64,000 nucleotides of DNA from Nocardioides sp. URHA0032 (GCF_000620645.1 NZ_JIAV01000019.1:227932-291931), one strand, 5' to 3'; shown: positions 49,231 to 58,561, counted from the first letter of the stretch. Notes: generated from the sequence alone by a model not told the origin. Translations and numbers: made by a program.

Positions 49231-49655
49231 GGGACCTCGTCGTCCCGGCCGGCCCGGGCGTTCCGGACGGCCTGACGATCCCCGCAGCCGAGCTGGTCGA
49301 GCGGTTCTCGCGGTCCCCCGGGCCGGGTGGGCAGTCGGTGAACACCGCCGACAGCCGGGTCGAGCTGGAGTACGACGTCGCGGCGTCGCCCGTCCTCGAC
49401 GACGCCCAGCGGGCCAGGCTCGTCGGCCGGCTGGGTTCGCCGGTGCGGGTGGTGGCCTCCGAGCACCGGTCGCAGCACCGCAACCGGGTCGCCGCCCGCG
49501 AGCGGCTGGCCGAGCGGCTCCGCGCCGCGCTCGCTCCCCCGCCCCCCGCCCGGCGGCCCACGAGGCCGACCCGTGGCTCGCAGCGCCGGCGGCTCGACGA
49601 GAAGAAGGCGCGCGGCGAGACGAAGGCGCTGCGCGGGAGGGTCAGGGACGAGTGA
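49227..49655 (+). CDS. arfB: Alternative ribosome rescue factor (ArfB/YaeJ-like)
   Basis: A GGQ-containing peptidyl-tRNA hydrolase that frees ribosomes stalled at mRNA ends. In the 142-aa product the catalytic GGQ is at 34-36 (SPGPGGQSVNTADSRVEL), and a lysine/arginine-rich C-terminal tail (about 115-142, RRRLDEKKARGETKALRGR) fits the empty mRNA channel. I chose the GTG at 49227; a GTG at 49212 is also possible. Its end overlaps the convergent methyltransferase gene by 14 nt. Confidence 0.9.
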   Translation: MRDLVVPAGPGVPDGLTIPAAELVERFSRSPGPGGQSVNTADSRVELEYDVAASPVLDDAQRARLVGRLGSPVRVVASEHRSQHRNRVAARERLAERLRAALAPPPPARRPTRPTRGSQRRRLDEKKARGETKALRGRVRDE

Positions 49656-50481
49656 CCCGGGCGCGCACCACGTGCGCGTCGCCGTCGGCGTCACCCGGCG
49701 ACAGCCCCAGGTAGCGCGAGCGGATCTCGCGGCGACCGATGTCCTCGATCTCGTCGAAGCCGGCCTCGCGCAGCATCGCGGCCACGGTCGCGATGTCGCG
49801 TCCGGGCTGGAGCGGCTCGCCCACCCCGGCGACGTGCGCCTCGAGCGTCGCCCGGTCGGAGCGCGCGAGCGTCGGCGCGGCCGCGACGGACCTGAGGTAG
49901 TCGAGCACGACCTCCCCGTCGGGGACCGCCGCGACCACGGACAGCGTGGCGCGGACGGCGTCGTCGGAGAGGTAGGGCACGACACCGAGCCAGAGGAAGA
50001 ACGCCGGCTGCCCCGCGTCGAAGCCCGCGTCGGCCAGCCGCTCGGCGAGCGAGTCGTGCTCGAAGTCGACGCCGACGTACGTGACGTTGTCGGGCACTGC
50101 GATCCCGGCGGCGGCGAGCTGCTCGCGCTTCCACGCGCCGGTGGCCGGGAAGTCGACCTCGAAGACTCGGGTGCCGGGGAACGGGTTGCGGTAGGCGAAC
50201 GTGTCGAGCCCGGCGCCGAGCACGACCAGCTGGCGGGTGCCGCGGGCGACCGCAGCGGCGAGCGAGTCCTCCGCGAAGCGGTGCCGCACCGCGATGAACA
50301 GGCGCAGCCGTGGCTGCGACCAGGCGCGGTGCGGCAGCTCGTGCTCTCCCAGGATCCGCAGCGCGAGAGGGTCGGTGAAGACCCGAGGCTCCTCGGACTC
50401 CTGGTGGGCGGCACGGAGCGCCGCGGCCCCGAACGCGGTCCGGCTGGGCTCCCCGTCACGCACGGACCCAGCCTGCCGCAT
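49642..50481 (-). CDS. Class I SAM-dependent methyltransferase (TIGR00027/LCMT-like)
   Basis: A 279-aa methyltransferase of the leucine-carboxyl-methyltransferase-like group common in actinobacteria. The SAM site is QLVVLGAGLDTFAYRN, with VFEVDFPATGAWKREQL and FFLWLGVVPYLSDDAV downstream. The substrate is unknown. The ATG at 50481 is preferred; a GTG at 50463 would be shorter by six residues, and the open frame to 50568 runs into the metG terminator. Confidence 0.85.
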   Translation of the reverse strand: MRQAGSVRDGEPSRTAFGAAALRAAHQESEEPRVFTDPLALRILGEHELPHRAWSQPRLRLFIAVRHRFAEDSLAAAVARGTRQLVVLGAGLDTFAYRNPFPGTRVFEVDFPATGAWKREQLAAAGIAVPDNVTYVGVDFEHDSLAERLADAGFDAGQPAFFLWLGVVPYLSDDAVRATLSVVAAVPDGEVVLDYLRSVAAAPTLARSDRATLEAHVAGVGEPLQPGRDIATVAAMLREAGFDEIEDIGRREIRSRYLGLSPGDADGDAHVVRARVTRP

Positions 50482-50554
50482 CCGCGGGGCCGGCGATACG
50501 GGGCGAGTCGTTCCCGCCGAACGAAGCGCCCGCGGGTGCGAACTTGTCCGGCAG

Positions 50555-50622
50555 AACCCGACCGACACGCCGACCCGGTCCGGCGTGTCGGTCGGGTTTC
50601 ACCGGCTGACCGGAGAAACCCG
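50555..50622 (-). terminator. Two overlapping strong hairpins after metG
   Basis: Hairpin 1: 50555-50572 pairs perfectly with 50581-50598 (18 bp, 8-nt loop). Hairpin 2: 50593-50605 pairs with 50610-50622 (12 of 13, loop CTGA). They share 50593-50598, so only one can form fully at a time. On the minus strand hairpin 2 is transcribed first, 14 nt beyond the metG stop. Hairpin 1 is a convincing terminator; the pair could be a switch. Confidence 0.75.
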
Positions 50623-50635
50623 CCGGCGTGTCGCG

Positions 50636-52423
50636 TCAGCCCTCGAGGCGGGCGAGCTCCTCGTCGACGATCGCCGGGTCCAGCTTGGTGAAGATCGGGG
50701 TCGGCTTCGCGACCGGGGTGCCGGGCACGATCGGCCGGCGCTCCCAGGCCGGGAACCCGGAGTACTCCCCCGTGATGATCGGGTACGGCGCGCCGCCGTC
50801 GAGGTCGTCGACCTCCTCGATCCTGGGCATCGGCGCGACGTCGCCCGCACCGCCGAGCGCCCGGTCGACCTCGTTGGCGGAGAACGGCAGGAACGGCGAC
50901 AGGATCAGGTTGAGGTCCGCGACGCACTGGGCGACCACGTGGAGGATGGTGCCGAGCCGCTCCGGGTCGTCCTTGATCTTCCAGGGCTCGGTGTCGGAGA
51001 CGTACTTGTTGACCTCGGCGACCGCGCGCATCGCCTCGCCGATCGCCTGCTTCTGCCGGTGCCGGCCGATCAGGTCGCCGACCGTGCCGAACGCCGTCTC
51101 GACGCCGGCGAGCAGCGCCTCGTCCTCCGCGGTCAGCTCGCCGGCCTTCGGGAGCTCGGCGAAGTTCTTCGCGATCAGGTTGGCCGTGCGGTTGACGAGG
51201 TTCCCCCACCCGGCGACCAGCTCGTCGTTGGTGCGGCGCACGAACTCCGCCCAGGTGAAGTCGGAGTCCTGGCTCTCCGGGCCGGCCGCGGCCACGAAGT
51301 ACCGGAATGCGTCGGGCTGGTAGCGGCTGAGCAGGTCGCGGACGTAGATCACCACCCGCTTGGAGGAGGAGAACTTCCGCCCCTCCATGGTCAGGAACTC
51401 CGAGCTGACGACCTCGGTGGGCAGGTTGAGCTCGCCGAGCTCGCGCGGCGTACCGCCCTTGCTGCCCTTGCCGGAGTAGGCCAGCAGCTCGGCCGGCCAG
51501 ATCTGGCTGTGGAAGGTGATGTTGTCCTTGCCCATGAAGTAGTACGACAGCGCCTCGGGGTCGTTCCACCAGTCGCGCCAGCGGTCCGGCTCCCCCAGGC
51601 GGCGTGCCCACTCGACCGACGCCGACAGGTAGCCGATGACCGCGTCGAACCAGACGTAGAACCTCTTCGTCGGGTTCTCCCGCCAGCCCTCGAGGGGTAC
51701 GGCGATGCCCCAGTCGATGTCGCGGGTCATCGAGCGCGGCCGGATCTCCTTCAAGATGTTCTGGCTGAACCGAATCACGTTCGGGCGCCAGAGTCCGGTC
51801 GCCTCGCGGCCGTCCAGCCACTCCGCGAGCGCGTCGGCCAACGCCGGCAGGTCGAGGAAGAAGTGCTGGGTCTCGATGAACTCCGGCGTCTCGCCGTTGA
51901 TCTTCGAGCGTGGGTCGATCAGGTCGTGCGGGTCGAGCTGGTTGCCACAGTTGTCGCACTGGTCGCCGCGGGCGCCGTCGTACCCGCAGATCGGGCAGGT
52001 GCCCTCGATGTAGCGGTCGGGCAGCGTGCGGCCGGTGGACGGCGAGATCGCGCCGTACGTCGTCTCCTCGACGAAGTAGCCGTTCTCGTACACGCCGAGG
52101 AACAGCTCCTGCACCACGGCGTGGTGGTTGCGGGTGGTGGTGCGCGTGTAGAGGTCGTAGGTGAGGCCTAGGCTGGTGAGGTCCTCGGCGATGATCCGGT
52201 GGTTCTGGTCGGCGAGCTCCTGCGGTGTCATCCCGGCCTCGTCCGCGGCGATCAGGATCGGCGTGCCGTGCTCGTCGGAGCCGGAGACCATGAGCACGTC
52301 GTGGCCCGCCATCCGCATGTACCGACTGAAGACGTCGGAGGGCACGCCGAAACCGGCGACGTGGCCGATGTGGCGCGGGCCGTTGGCGTACGGCCAGGCG
52401 ACTGCGGACAGGACTCTGCTCAT
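50636..52423 (-). CDS. metG: Methionyl-tRNA synthetase
   Basis: MetG charges tRNA-Met, including the initiator. The 595-aa product has the class I HIGH motif at H18-H21, a zinc knuckle with C143, C146, C156 and C159, the KMSKS equivalent KFSSSKR, and the anticodon-binding helical domain (from about 400). There is no C-terminal dimerisation tRNA-binding domain, which is normal for many actinobacterial forms. The start at 52423 is unambiguous. Confidence 0.97.
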   Translation of the reverse strand: MSRVLSAVAWPYANGPRHIGHVAGFGVPSDVFSRYMRMAGHDVLMVSGSDEHGTPILIAADEAGMTPQELADQNHRIIAEDLTSLGLTYDLYTRTTTRNHHAVVQELFLGVYENGYFVEETTYGAISPSTGRTLPDRYIEGTCPICGYDGARGDQCDNCGNQLDPHDLIDPRSKINGETPEFIETQHFFLDLPALADALAEWLDGREATGLWRPNVIRFSQNILKEIRPRSMTRDIDWGIAVPLEGWRENPTKRFYVWFDAVIGYLSASVEWARRLGEPDRWRDWWNDPEALSYYFMGKDNITFHSQIWPAELLAYSGKGSKGGTPRELGELNLPTEVVSSEFLTMEGRKFSSSKRVVIYVRDLLSRYQPDAFRYFVAAAGPESQDSDFTWAEFVRRTNDELVAGWGNLVNRTANLIAKNFAELPKAGELTAEDEALLAGVETAFGTVGDLIGRHRQKQAIGEAMRAVAEVNKYVSDTEPWKIKDDPERLGTILHVVAQCVADLNLILSPFLPFSANEVDRALGGAGDVAPMPRIEEVDDLDGGAPYPIITGEYSGFPAWERRPIVPGTPVAKPTPIFTKLDPAIVDEELARLEG

Positions 52424-52466
52424 GGGGCAATCCTAGGGATCGGCCGCCACCCGGTTTCCGCTGGTG

Positions 52467-52991
52467 TCAGGCCACGGTCCGGCCCGCGAACGCCGCGAGT
52501 CGCTCGTAGGGCCCGGCTCCCTCGGGAACGGGCGCCTCGGCCGCGAACGCCGGCCCCCGGTTCTCGGCTGTCAGGTTCGCCTGCATGAACGCGAGTCCGT
52601 GCTCGGCCACCTCGGGATCGAGGCGGTCCGGCGGGAAGTCGATCGCCATGGCCAGGTCCCACGTGTGGACGGCGAGCTCGGCGATCTGCCAGTCGGCCGG
52701 CACCGGCGCGTCACGCTCGTGCTGGTGCCACGCGTGCACCAGGTCGTCGCCGTGGGCGCGGAACGCCGGGCCCCAGGACTCCGCGACGTGCGGGTCGCTG
52801 GACCAGTCCGGCTCCTCGCCGCGCATCATCGTCAGAAACCGCCCCGGCGCCGCGACCAGGTGGTCGACCAGCCCCGCCACGGTCCAGTCGGCGCACGGCG
52901 TACCGCGATCGAGATGGTCGGCGTGGACGTGGTCGAGCACGTCGCCGGCCTGGTCGATCGCGTGGGACAGCACCGTCACCTCGTCGCCCAT
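52467..52991 (-). CDS. TIGR03086-type metal-binding protein (DinB/mycothiol-like fold)
   Basis: A 174-aa protein of the TIGR03086 family, relatives of mycothiol-dependent maleylpyruvate isomerase. The N-terminal helical bundle has candidate metal ligands in DWTVAGLVDHLVAAP (His near residue 44) and WQIAELAVHTWDLA (His near 129). The function is unknown; a mycothiol S-transferase role is possible. It lies between metG and the Rv2466c-like gene on the same strand. Confidence 0.85.
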   Translation of the reverse strand: MGDEVTVLSHAIDQAGDVLDHVHADHLDRGTPCADWTVAGLVDHLVAAPGRFLTMMRGEEPDWSSDPHVAESWGPAFRAHGDDLVHAWHQHERDAPVPADWQIAELAVHTWDLAMAIDFPPDRLDPEVAEHGLAFMQANLTAENRGPAFAAEAPVPEGAGPYERLAAFAGRTVA

Positions 52992-53043
52992 GGAGCCACC
53001 GTAGGCCGTCGCGGCGACGTCGGCGAGTGTCGCGCCGGCGGGA

Positions 53044-53643
53044 TCAGCTGAAGTCGAGCGCCTCGGTGCGGCTGCGCTTGAGCTCGTAGAAGTGCTCGAA
53101 CTTCGAGAGCGTCACGAAGGCGTCCCACATCCGGCCGGCGTCCTCGCCGCGGGGCGCCTTGCTGATGACCGGACCGAAGAACGCGCGGCCCTCGAAGGCG
53201 ATCGTCGGCGTCCCGACCTCGTTGCCGACCTGGCTCATCCCGCGCTCGTGGGACGCGGCGATGGCCTCGTCGTACGACGGGCCGTCCATGGCGTCGGCGA
53301 GCGAGGTGTCGAGGCCGGCCTCCTCCAGGGCGGCCTCGATCATCGCCCGGTCCCTGTCCTGCTTCTCGACGTGGATGCGCGTGCCCATCGCGGTGTACAG
53401 CGGCAGCAGCACCTCCTTGCCGTACTTCTGCTCGGCGGCCATCAGCACCCGGACCGGCTGCCAGGCGGTCGCGAGGAACTCGCGGTACTCGTCGGAGATG
53501 TCCTTGTCCTGGTTGAGGTAGGCAAGGCTCATGATGTGCCACGTGACCTCGATGTCACGGACCTTCTCGACCTCGAGGATCCAGCGAGACGTGATCCAGG
53601 CGAAGGGACAGGCGGGGTCGAACCAGAAGTCAGCGTTGGTCAT
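53044..53643 (-). CDS. Mycothiol-dependent nitroreductase (Rv2466c)-like protein, one active-site cysteine
   Basis: A 199-aa thioredoxin-fold protein closely resembling M. tuberculosis Rv2466c: FWFDPACPFAWITSRWILEVEKVRDIEV, HIMSLAYLN, LYTAMGTRIH, GTPTIAFEGRAFFGPVISKAPRGE. Rv2466c uses a CPWC pair with mycothiol; here the motif is CPFA (C12, A15), so the resolving cysteine is missing and a monothiol mechanism is likely. pepN lies close by, as beside Rv2466c, but a chromate transporter gene separates them here. Confidence 0.9.
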   Translation of the reverse strand: MTNADFWFDPACPFAWITSRWILEVEKVRDIEVTWHIMSLAYLNQDKDISDEYREFLATAWQPVRVLMAAEQKYGKEVLLPLYTAMGTRIHVEKQDRDRAMIEAALEEAGLDTSLADAMDGPSYDEAIAASHERGMSQVGNEVGTPTIAFEGRAFFGPVISKAPRGEDAGRMWDAFVTLSKFEHFYELKRSRTEALDFS

Positions 53644-53682
53644 GTCATTCGCAACGACCCGGACCGCGGTCCGCATTCCCCG

Positions 53683-55038
53683 TCAGGTGAGGATCGCGAC
53701 GGCCAGCCCCGCCAGCCCGCAGACCCCCAGGGTGCGGAGCACCGGCCAGCGCAGGCCGAAGATCAGCACGGTCCCGAGTGCGCCCAGCACCGCCGGCTGC
53801 CACTGGAATGACGACCACACCGGCACCAGGAGCCCGAAGTGGTCCCAGCCAGCGCGCTCGGCCTCCGCGAACAGGGTGTGGACGGTGAAGTAGAGGGCGA
53901 GGTTCGCGATCACCCCCACGACCGCCGCGGTGACCCCGGTCAGGGCGGACGAGAGCGTGTCGTTGCCGCGCAGCCGCTCCACGTACGGCGCGCCGAGGAA
54001 GATGAAGAGGAAGCACGGGACGAACGTCACCCACACGACCAGCAGCGACGCGAGCACCGCCGCCGCCCACGGGTCCAGCCCGGCAGGATCGCGGAACGCG
54101 CCGAGGAACGCGACGAACTGGACGACCATGATCAGGGGCCCGGGTGTCGTCTCGGCGAGGGCGAGCCCCCGCACCATCTCCTGCGCGGTCAGCCACCCGT
54201 AGTGCTCGACCGCTGCCTGGGCGACGTACGAGAGCACGGCGTACGCGCCGCCGAACGTCACCAGCGCCATTCCGCCGAAGAACAGGCCCTGGTCGGTGAA
54301 CACGGTCGGGCGGCCGCCGGCGAGGGCGTACGCCGCCGCGACCGGCGCGACCCAGAGGAGCAGCCCGACGGCGAGGATGAGGAGGGAACGACGCCCCGAC
54401 CGGACTCCGGTGTGCAGCGCGTCGTCCGGGATCAGCGGCGGGACCTCCTCCGGCTGGGTCGTGGGCTCGGGCACCCGGACCAGGTCCGGACGGCGCCGGC
54501 CGATCAGCCAGCCGACCAGCCCGGCCACGAGCACGACGAGCGGGAACGGCACGGCGAGGACGGCGAGCGCCAGGAACGCGGCCACCGCGAGCACCAGCAG
54601 CACCCGGTTGCGCACCGCGCGGCCGCCGAGCCGGAGCACGGCCTGGATGACGATCGGGATGACTGCGGCGGCGAGGCCGAGCAGCAGTCCGGTGACGAGC
54701 GTGGAGTCGCCGTGCGCGACGTACACCCACGACAGCGCGAGGATCGTGAGCAGGCCCGGCAGCACGAAGAGCACCCCGGCGATCACGCCTCCGGCCCAGC
54801 CGTTGAGCAGCCACCCGCTGTAGACCGCGAGCTGCTGGGCCTCCGGCCCGGGGAGCAGCATGCAGAAGCTCATGGCGTGCAGGAACCGACGCTCGCCGAT
54901 CCAGCGGCGTTCGACCACGAGCTCGCGGTGCATCACCGCGATCTGGCCCGCCGGGCCGCCGAAGGTCTGCCACGAGATGAGGAACCACGCACGGAACGCC
55001 TCCCGCAGCGGGACGACGTGCCTGCCGGGGTCGCTCAC
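53683..55038 (-). CDS. chrA: Chromate transporter ChrA, two-domain form
   Basis: A 451-aa inner-membrane protein with two tandem chromate-transport domains, giving about ten to twelve hydrophobic segments. The N-terminal copy has LISWQTFGGPAGQIAVMHRELV (about 20-41) and MSFCMLLPGPEAQQLAVYSG; the second has FGGAYAVLSYVAQ and ETTPGPLIMVVQFVAFLGA. ChrA exports chromate, using membrane potential. Start: GTG 55038, chosen because the longer open frame has no family similarity. It is divergent from pepN across 63 bp. Confidence 0.92.
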   Translation of the reverse strand: MSDPGRHVVPLREAFRAWFLISWQTFGGPAGQIAVMHRELVVERRWIGERRFLHAMSFCMLLPGPEAQQLAVYSGWLLNGWAGGVIAGVLFVLPGLLTILALSWVYVAHGDSTLVTGLLLGLAAAVIPIVIQAVLRLGGRAVRNRVLLVLAVAAFLALAVLAVPFPLVVLVAGLVGWLIGRRRPDLVRVPEPTTQPEEVPPLIPDDALHTGVRSGRRSLLILAVGLLLWVAPVAAAYALAGGRPTVFTDQGLFFGGMALVTFGGAYAVLSYVAQAAVEHYGWLTAQEMVRGLALAETTPGPLIMVVQFVAFLGAFRDPAGLDPWAAAVLASLLVVWVTFVPCFLFIFLGAPYVERLRGNDTLSSALTGVTAAVVGVIANLALYFTVHTLFAEAERAGWDHFGLLVPVWSSFQWQPAVLGALGTVLIFGLRWPVLRTLGVCGLAGLAVAILT

Positions 55039-55101
55039 GCGGACATCATGCCGGTCGATCTGCTTTTCGCGACCGAAGGACCGAGTGGCAGGATGATTCG
55101 C

Positions 55102-57660
55102 ATGCCTGGAACCAACCTCACCCGGGACGAGGCCGCGACCCGCGCCGCGCTCCTGGACGTCACGTCGTACGCCATCGACCTGGACCTCACCACCGGCGAC
55201 AAGACCTTCGGATCGACCACGACGATCCGGTTCACCTGCTCCGAGGCCGGTGCCGAGACCTTCGCCGACCTCGTCGACGCGACCGTCCACGAGATCACGC
55301 TGAACGGCGAGCCCGTCGACCCGGCCACGGCGTACGCCGACAGCCGGATCACGCTCACCGGCCTGGCCGCGGAGAACGAGCTCGTCGTGCGCGCGGACTG
55401 CACCTACTCCCGCACGGGCGAGGGCCTGCACCGCTTCGTCGACCCAGCCGACGACCGGGTCTACACCTACACGCAGTTCGAGGTGCCGGACGCCCGGCGC
55501 GTCTACACCACCTTCGAGCAGCCCGACCTCAAGGCGCCGTTCCAGTTCACGGTGACGGCACCCGAGGGCTGGAAGGTCGTCTCGAACTCCCCAACCCCGA
55601 CCCCGGAGCCGAGCGCCGGTGATGGGCAGGGTGGCGCAGCGGTCTGGCGGTTCGAGCCGACGAAGCCGCTGTCGACGTACGTCACGGCGGTCGTCGCGGG
55701 CGAGTACCACGAGGTGCTGGACGTCTACCACGGCAAGCACGGCGACATCCCGCTCGGCCACTACTGCCGCCAGTCGCTGGTCGAGCACCTCGACGTCGAG
55801 GAGCTCGTCAAGCTGACCCGCCAGGGCTTCGAGTTCTTCGAGGAGGCCTTCGCCTACCCCTACCCCTTCGGCAAGTACGACCAGCTCTACGTGCCGGAGT
55901 ACAACATGGGCGCGATGGAGAACGCCGGCTGCATCACGCTGCGCGACGAGTACCTCCCGCGCAGCCGCCAGGACCGCTCGTTCTACGAGTTCCGCAACGA
56001 GGTGATCCTCCACGAGATGGCGCACATGTGGTTCGGCGACCTGGTCACCATGAAGTGGTGGGACGACCTCTGGCTGAACGAGTCGTTCGCCGAGTGGGCC
56101 TGCTACCACGCTGCCGTCGAGGCCTCGGAGTTCACCGAGTCGTGGACCGGCTTCACCAACGCGCGGAAGAACTGGGCGTACCGCCAGGACCAGCTGCCCA
56201 GCACCCATCCGATCGCGGCCGACAACGTCGACCTGCGCGCGGTCGAGGTCAACTTCGACGGCATCACCTACGCCAAGGGCGCCTCGGTGCTCAAGCAGCT
56301 CGTCGCGTGGGTCGGGCTGGAGAACTTCCTCGTGGGCGTGCGCGCGTACTTCCAGGAGCACGAGTTCGGCAACACCGAGTTCAAGGACCTGCTCGCCGCG
56401 CTCGAGAAGTCCTCCGGCCGTGACCTCGAGTCGTGGGCGCAGGAATGGCTGCAGACGGCGGGCGTCAACACCCTCGCTCCCGAGTTCGAGCTCGCCGAGG
56501 ACGGCACCTACGCGTCGTTCGGCGTGCGCCAGACCGCCGACCCGGACCACCCGACGCTGCGCCGGCACCGCCTCGGCATCGGCCTGTACGACGAGGCCGG
56601 CGGCCGGCTGGTCCGGCGTACCTCGATCGAGATCGACGTGCACGGCGACCACACCGACGTCGCCGAACTGGTCGGCCAGCAGCAGCCGGACCTGCTGCTG
56701 CTCAACGACGGCGACCTGGCGTACGCCAAGATCCGCCTCGACGAGCGCTCGCTCGCGACCGTGGTGGGCGGCCTCGCCACCCTCGACGACTCCCTGGCCC
56801 GGGCGCTGTGCTGGGGCGCGGCGTGGGACATGACCCGCGACGCCGAGATGAGCGCCACCGACTTCGTGGCGCTGGTGCTCAGCGGGATCGGCAGCGAGAC
56901 CGACGCGTTCGGCGTGGCCAGGATCCCCGGGTACGCCGCGCTCGCGGCGACGCTCTACTCCGCACCGGAGAACAGGGCGGCGCTGCGCTCGACGTGGGAG
57001 CAGGGCCTGCGCAAGCTGCTCGAGAACGCCGAGCCGGGGAGCGACCACCAGCTGTCGTTCGCGCGGGCGTACGCCGGCGCCGCGCACAGTGACGCGGCGC
57101 TGACCGACCTGGAGCGGGTGCTCGACGGCACGCTCACCTTCGACGGGCTGGCGGTCGACACCGACCTGCGCTGGACGCTGCTCAAGGGCCTGGCCCGCAA
57201 CGGCCGCGCGGACGCGGACCGGATCGCCGAGGAGCTCGAGCGCGACAACACGATCTCCGGCCAGGAGCACGCCGCCGCCGCGCGGGCGATGCGTCCGACC
57301 GCCGAGGCGAAGGCCGAGGCGTGGGAGATCGCGATGGTCCGCGACGACGTACCGAACGAGACCCAGCGCAGCGTGGTGCTCGCCTTCCAGCAGTACGGCC
57401 AGGACGAGGTGCTGGCGCCGTACGTCGAGAAGTACCTCGCCGAGGCCGACACGCTGTGGGAGAGGAAGGGCACCCAGCGCGCGTCCACCGCGCTGGAGTT
57501 CATCTTCCCCAAGCAGCTGGCCAGCCAGGAGCTGCTCGACCGCGTCGACGCGTGGCTCGACTCGTCGGAGGCCAACCCGGCAGCGAAGCGGTACGTCCGT
57601 GAGGGCCGCGCCGACGTCGCCCGGGCGCTGGCCGCCCAGGCCAAGGACGCGCAGGGCTGA
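55102..57660 (+). CDS. pepN: Aminopeptidase N (M1 family)
   Basis: A zinc aminopeptidase that removes N-terminal residues from peptides. The 852-aa product has the exopeptidase motif GAMEN (270-274) and the zinc site HEMAH with E327 (HExxH-18-E, H304/H308), and a C-terminal helical domain (about 440-852) typical of the actinobacterial and proteobacterial forms. I chose the ATG at 55102, with AGGA eight bases upstream; the ATG at 55093 is also in frame. The gene ends shortly before the long palindrome. Confidence 0.96.
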   Translation: MPGTNLTRDEAATRAALLDVTSYAIDLDLTTGDKTFGSTTTIRFTCSEAGAETFADLVDATVHEITLNGEPVDPATAYADSRITLTGLAAENELVVRADCTYSRTGEGLHRFVDPADDRVYTYTQFEVPDARRVYTTFEQPDLKAPFQFTVTAPEGWKVVSNSPTPTPEPSAGDGQGGAAVWRFEPTKPLSTYVTAVVAGEYHEVLDVYHGKHGDIPLGHYCRQSLVEHLDVEELVKLTRQGFEFFEEAFAYPYPFGKYDQLYVPEYNMGAMENAGCITLRDEYLPRSRQDRSFYEFRNEVILHEMAHMWFGDLVTMKWWDDLWLNESFAEWACYHAAVEASEFTESWTGFTNARKNWAYRQDQLPSTHPIAADNVDLRAVEVNFDGITYAKGASVLKQLVAWVGLENFLVGVRAYFQEHEFGNTEFKDLLAALEKSSGRDLESWAQEWLQTAGVNTLAPEFELAEDGTYASFGVRQTADPDHPTLRRHRLGIGLYDEAGGRLVRRTSIEIDVHGDHTDVAELVGQQQPDLLLLNDGDLAYAKIRLDERSLATVVGGLATLDDSLARALCWGAAWDMTRDAEMSATDFVALVLSGIGSETDAFGVARIPGYAALAATLYSAPENRAALRSTWEQGLRKLLENAEPGSDHQLSFARAYAGAAHSDAALTDLERVLDGTLTFDGLAVDTDLRWTLLKGLARNGRADADRIAEELERDNTISGQEHAAAARAMRPTAEAKAEAWEIAMVRDDVPNETQRSVVLAFQQYGQDEVLAPYVEKYLAEADTLWERKGTQRASTALEFIFPKQLASQELLDRVDAWLDSSEANPAAKRYVREGRADVARALAAQAKDAQG

Positions 57661-57668
57661 TCCGCCCC

Positions 57669-57742
57669 GCCGAGTCTGCGCAGTCTCAGCCAAGCCCCCG
57701 CCGAGTCGGCGCAGTCTCAGCTGAGACTGCGCCGACTCGGCG
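57669..57742. repeat. 44-bp perfect palindrome plus a near-identical direct copy
   Basis: 57699-57720 and 57721-57742 are exact reverse complements with no loop (central CTCAG/CTGAG). A 21-nt direct copy of the left arm with one mismatch lies at 57669-57689, 31 bp upstream. The elements fill the gap between the convergent pepN and DUF5130 genes. It may serve as a bidirectional terminator, but the zero-length loop and extra copy are unusual. Confidence 0.9.
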
Positions 57743-57760
57743 TTCGGGGATGCGCGGCGG

Positions 57761-58147
57761 TCAGGGCTGCTCGGCGTGCAGGGTCTCGGGCTGGTTGGCG
57801 TGGTCGGCCAGCTCCTGAATCCCCCGGCGCAGGCCGCCGACCAGGTCGCCGGACGCGAACATGCTCTGCATCTGCAAGGAGACGAGCTCGACCTCGCGGT
57901 CGGTGATGTTGCGGCGGACGACGCCGCCGGTGACGATCTCGAGCACCCGCGCGGCGGGGTCGAGCAGGATCAGGATGCTGCGCGGCGGGGCGACCAGCCG
58001 GTTGTGCAGCTGGGTCGCGAACGCGCGCGGCTCACCGTCCACGCGGCCGACGAAGACGCTGAACTCGAAGCGCGAGACCAGCTCCGCGCGGCGGATCGCC
58101 TCGTCGATCTGGAAACGCTCGGCGGAGTTGAACTCACCAACGCCCAC
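57761..58147 (-). CDS. DUF5130 (TPM-like) family protein
   Basis: A 128-aa protein of the TPM/DUF5130 type (FSVFVGRVDGEPRAFATQLHNRL, ILILLDPAARVLEIVTGGVVRRNI, MFASGDLVGGLRRGIQELADHA). No signal or membrane segment is seen. The function is unknown; TPM domains occur in phosphatase-like and repair proteins. I preferred the GTG at 58147, with AGGCGGG eight bases upstream; a GTG at 58156 is also possible. It overlaps the upstream membrane-protein gene by 14 nt. Confidence 0.78.
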   Translation of the reverse strand: MGVGEFNSAERFQIDEAIRRAELVSRFEFSVFVGRVDGEPRAFATQLHNRLVAPPRSILILLDPAARVLEIVTGGVVRRNITDREVELVSLQMQSMFASGDLVGGLRRGIQELADHANQPETLHAEQP

Positions 58148-58487
58148 TTGCGCCACCCGCCTGGGACTCGTCGGTGTCGGGCGCCGGCAGCTCGGCGGTG
58201 CCGGAGCTGGGGCCGCCGAACCACTGGTCGGCGGTCGCCTGGCCACCCGGGGTGAACCGCTCGCCCTTGACGACACCGGGGATCACGACCAGGGCCGTGA
58301 TCACCAGGAACAGCAGCAGCGGGACACCGGCGAGCAGCAGCAGCGCCTGCCAGGGGTCGACCGGGTCGGCGGCCGGCCAGAACTCGGGGACGTCCGCACC
58401 GGCCGGACCGCCGGCCCCGAGGACGAGGCCGCCCGCGAGCAGGACGACGGAGGTACGGCGAGCGAGGTGCGCGAGCTTGGTGGTCAC
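58134..58487 (-). CDS. Small membrane protein of unknown function
   Basis: A 117-aa protein with an N-terminal hydrophobic signal-like segment (about 12-32), a second membrane helix (about 47-70, LLLLAGVPLLLFLVITALVVIP) and a polar C-terminal tail. I do not recognise a family with certainty. It precedes and overlaps the DUF5130 gene, so the two are co-translated and may act together at the membrane. Confidence 0.65.
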   Translation of the reverse strand: MTTKLAHLARRTSVVLLAGGLVLGAGGPAGADVPEFWPAADPVDPWQALLLLAGVPLLLFLVITALVVIPGVVKGERFTPGGQATADQWFGGPSSGTAELPAPDTDESQAGGASGRW

Positions 58488-58561
58488 ACACCGATCGTAT
58501 CGAGGATCGTGGCCCGTCTCACCGTCGGGATGGTCGTGGGCGGTTGTCAGGTGCGGTAGAC

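Noticed and set aside
53683..57693. Open frame of 1336 codons on the minus strand
   Set aside because: Only the C-terminal third (ChrA from 55038) is real. The rest is antisense to pepN.
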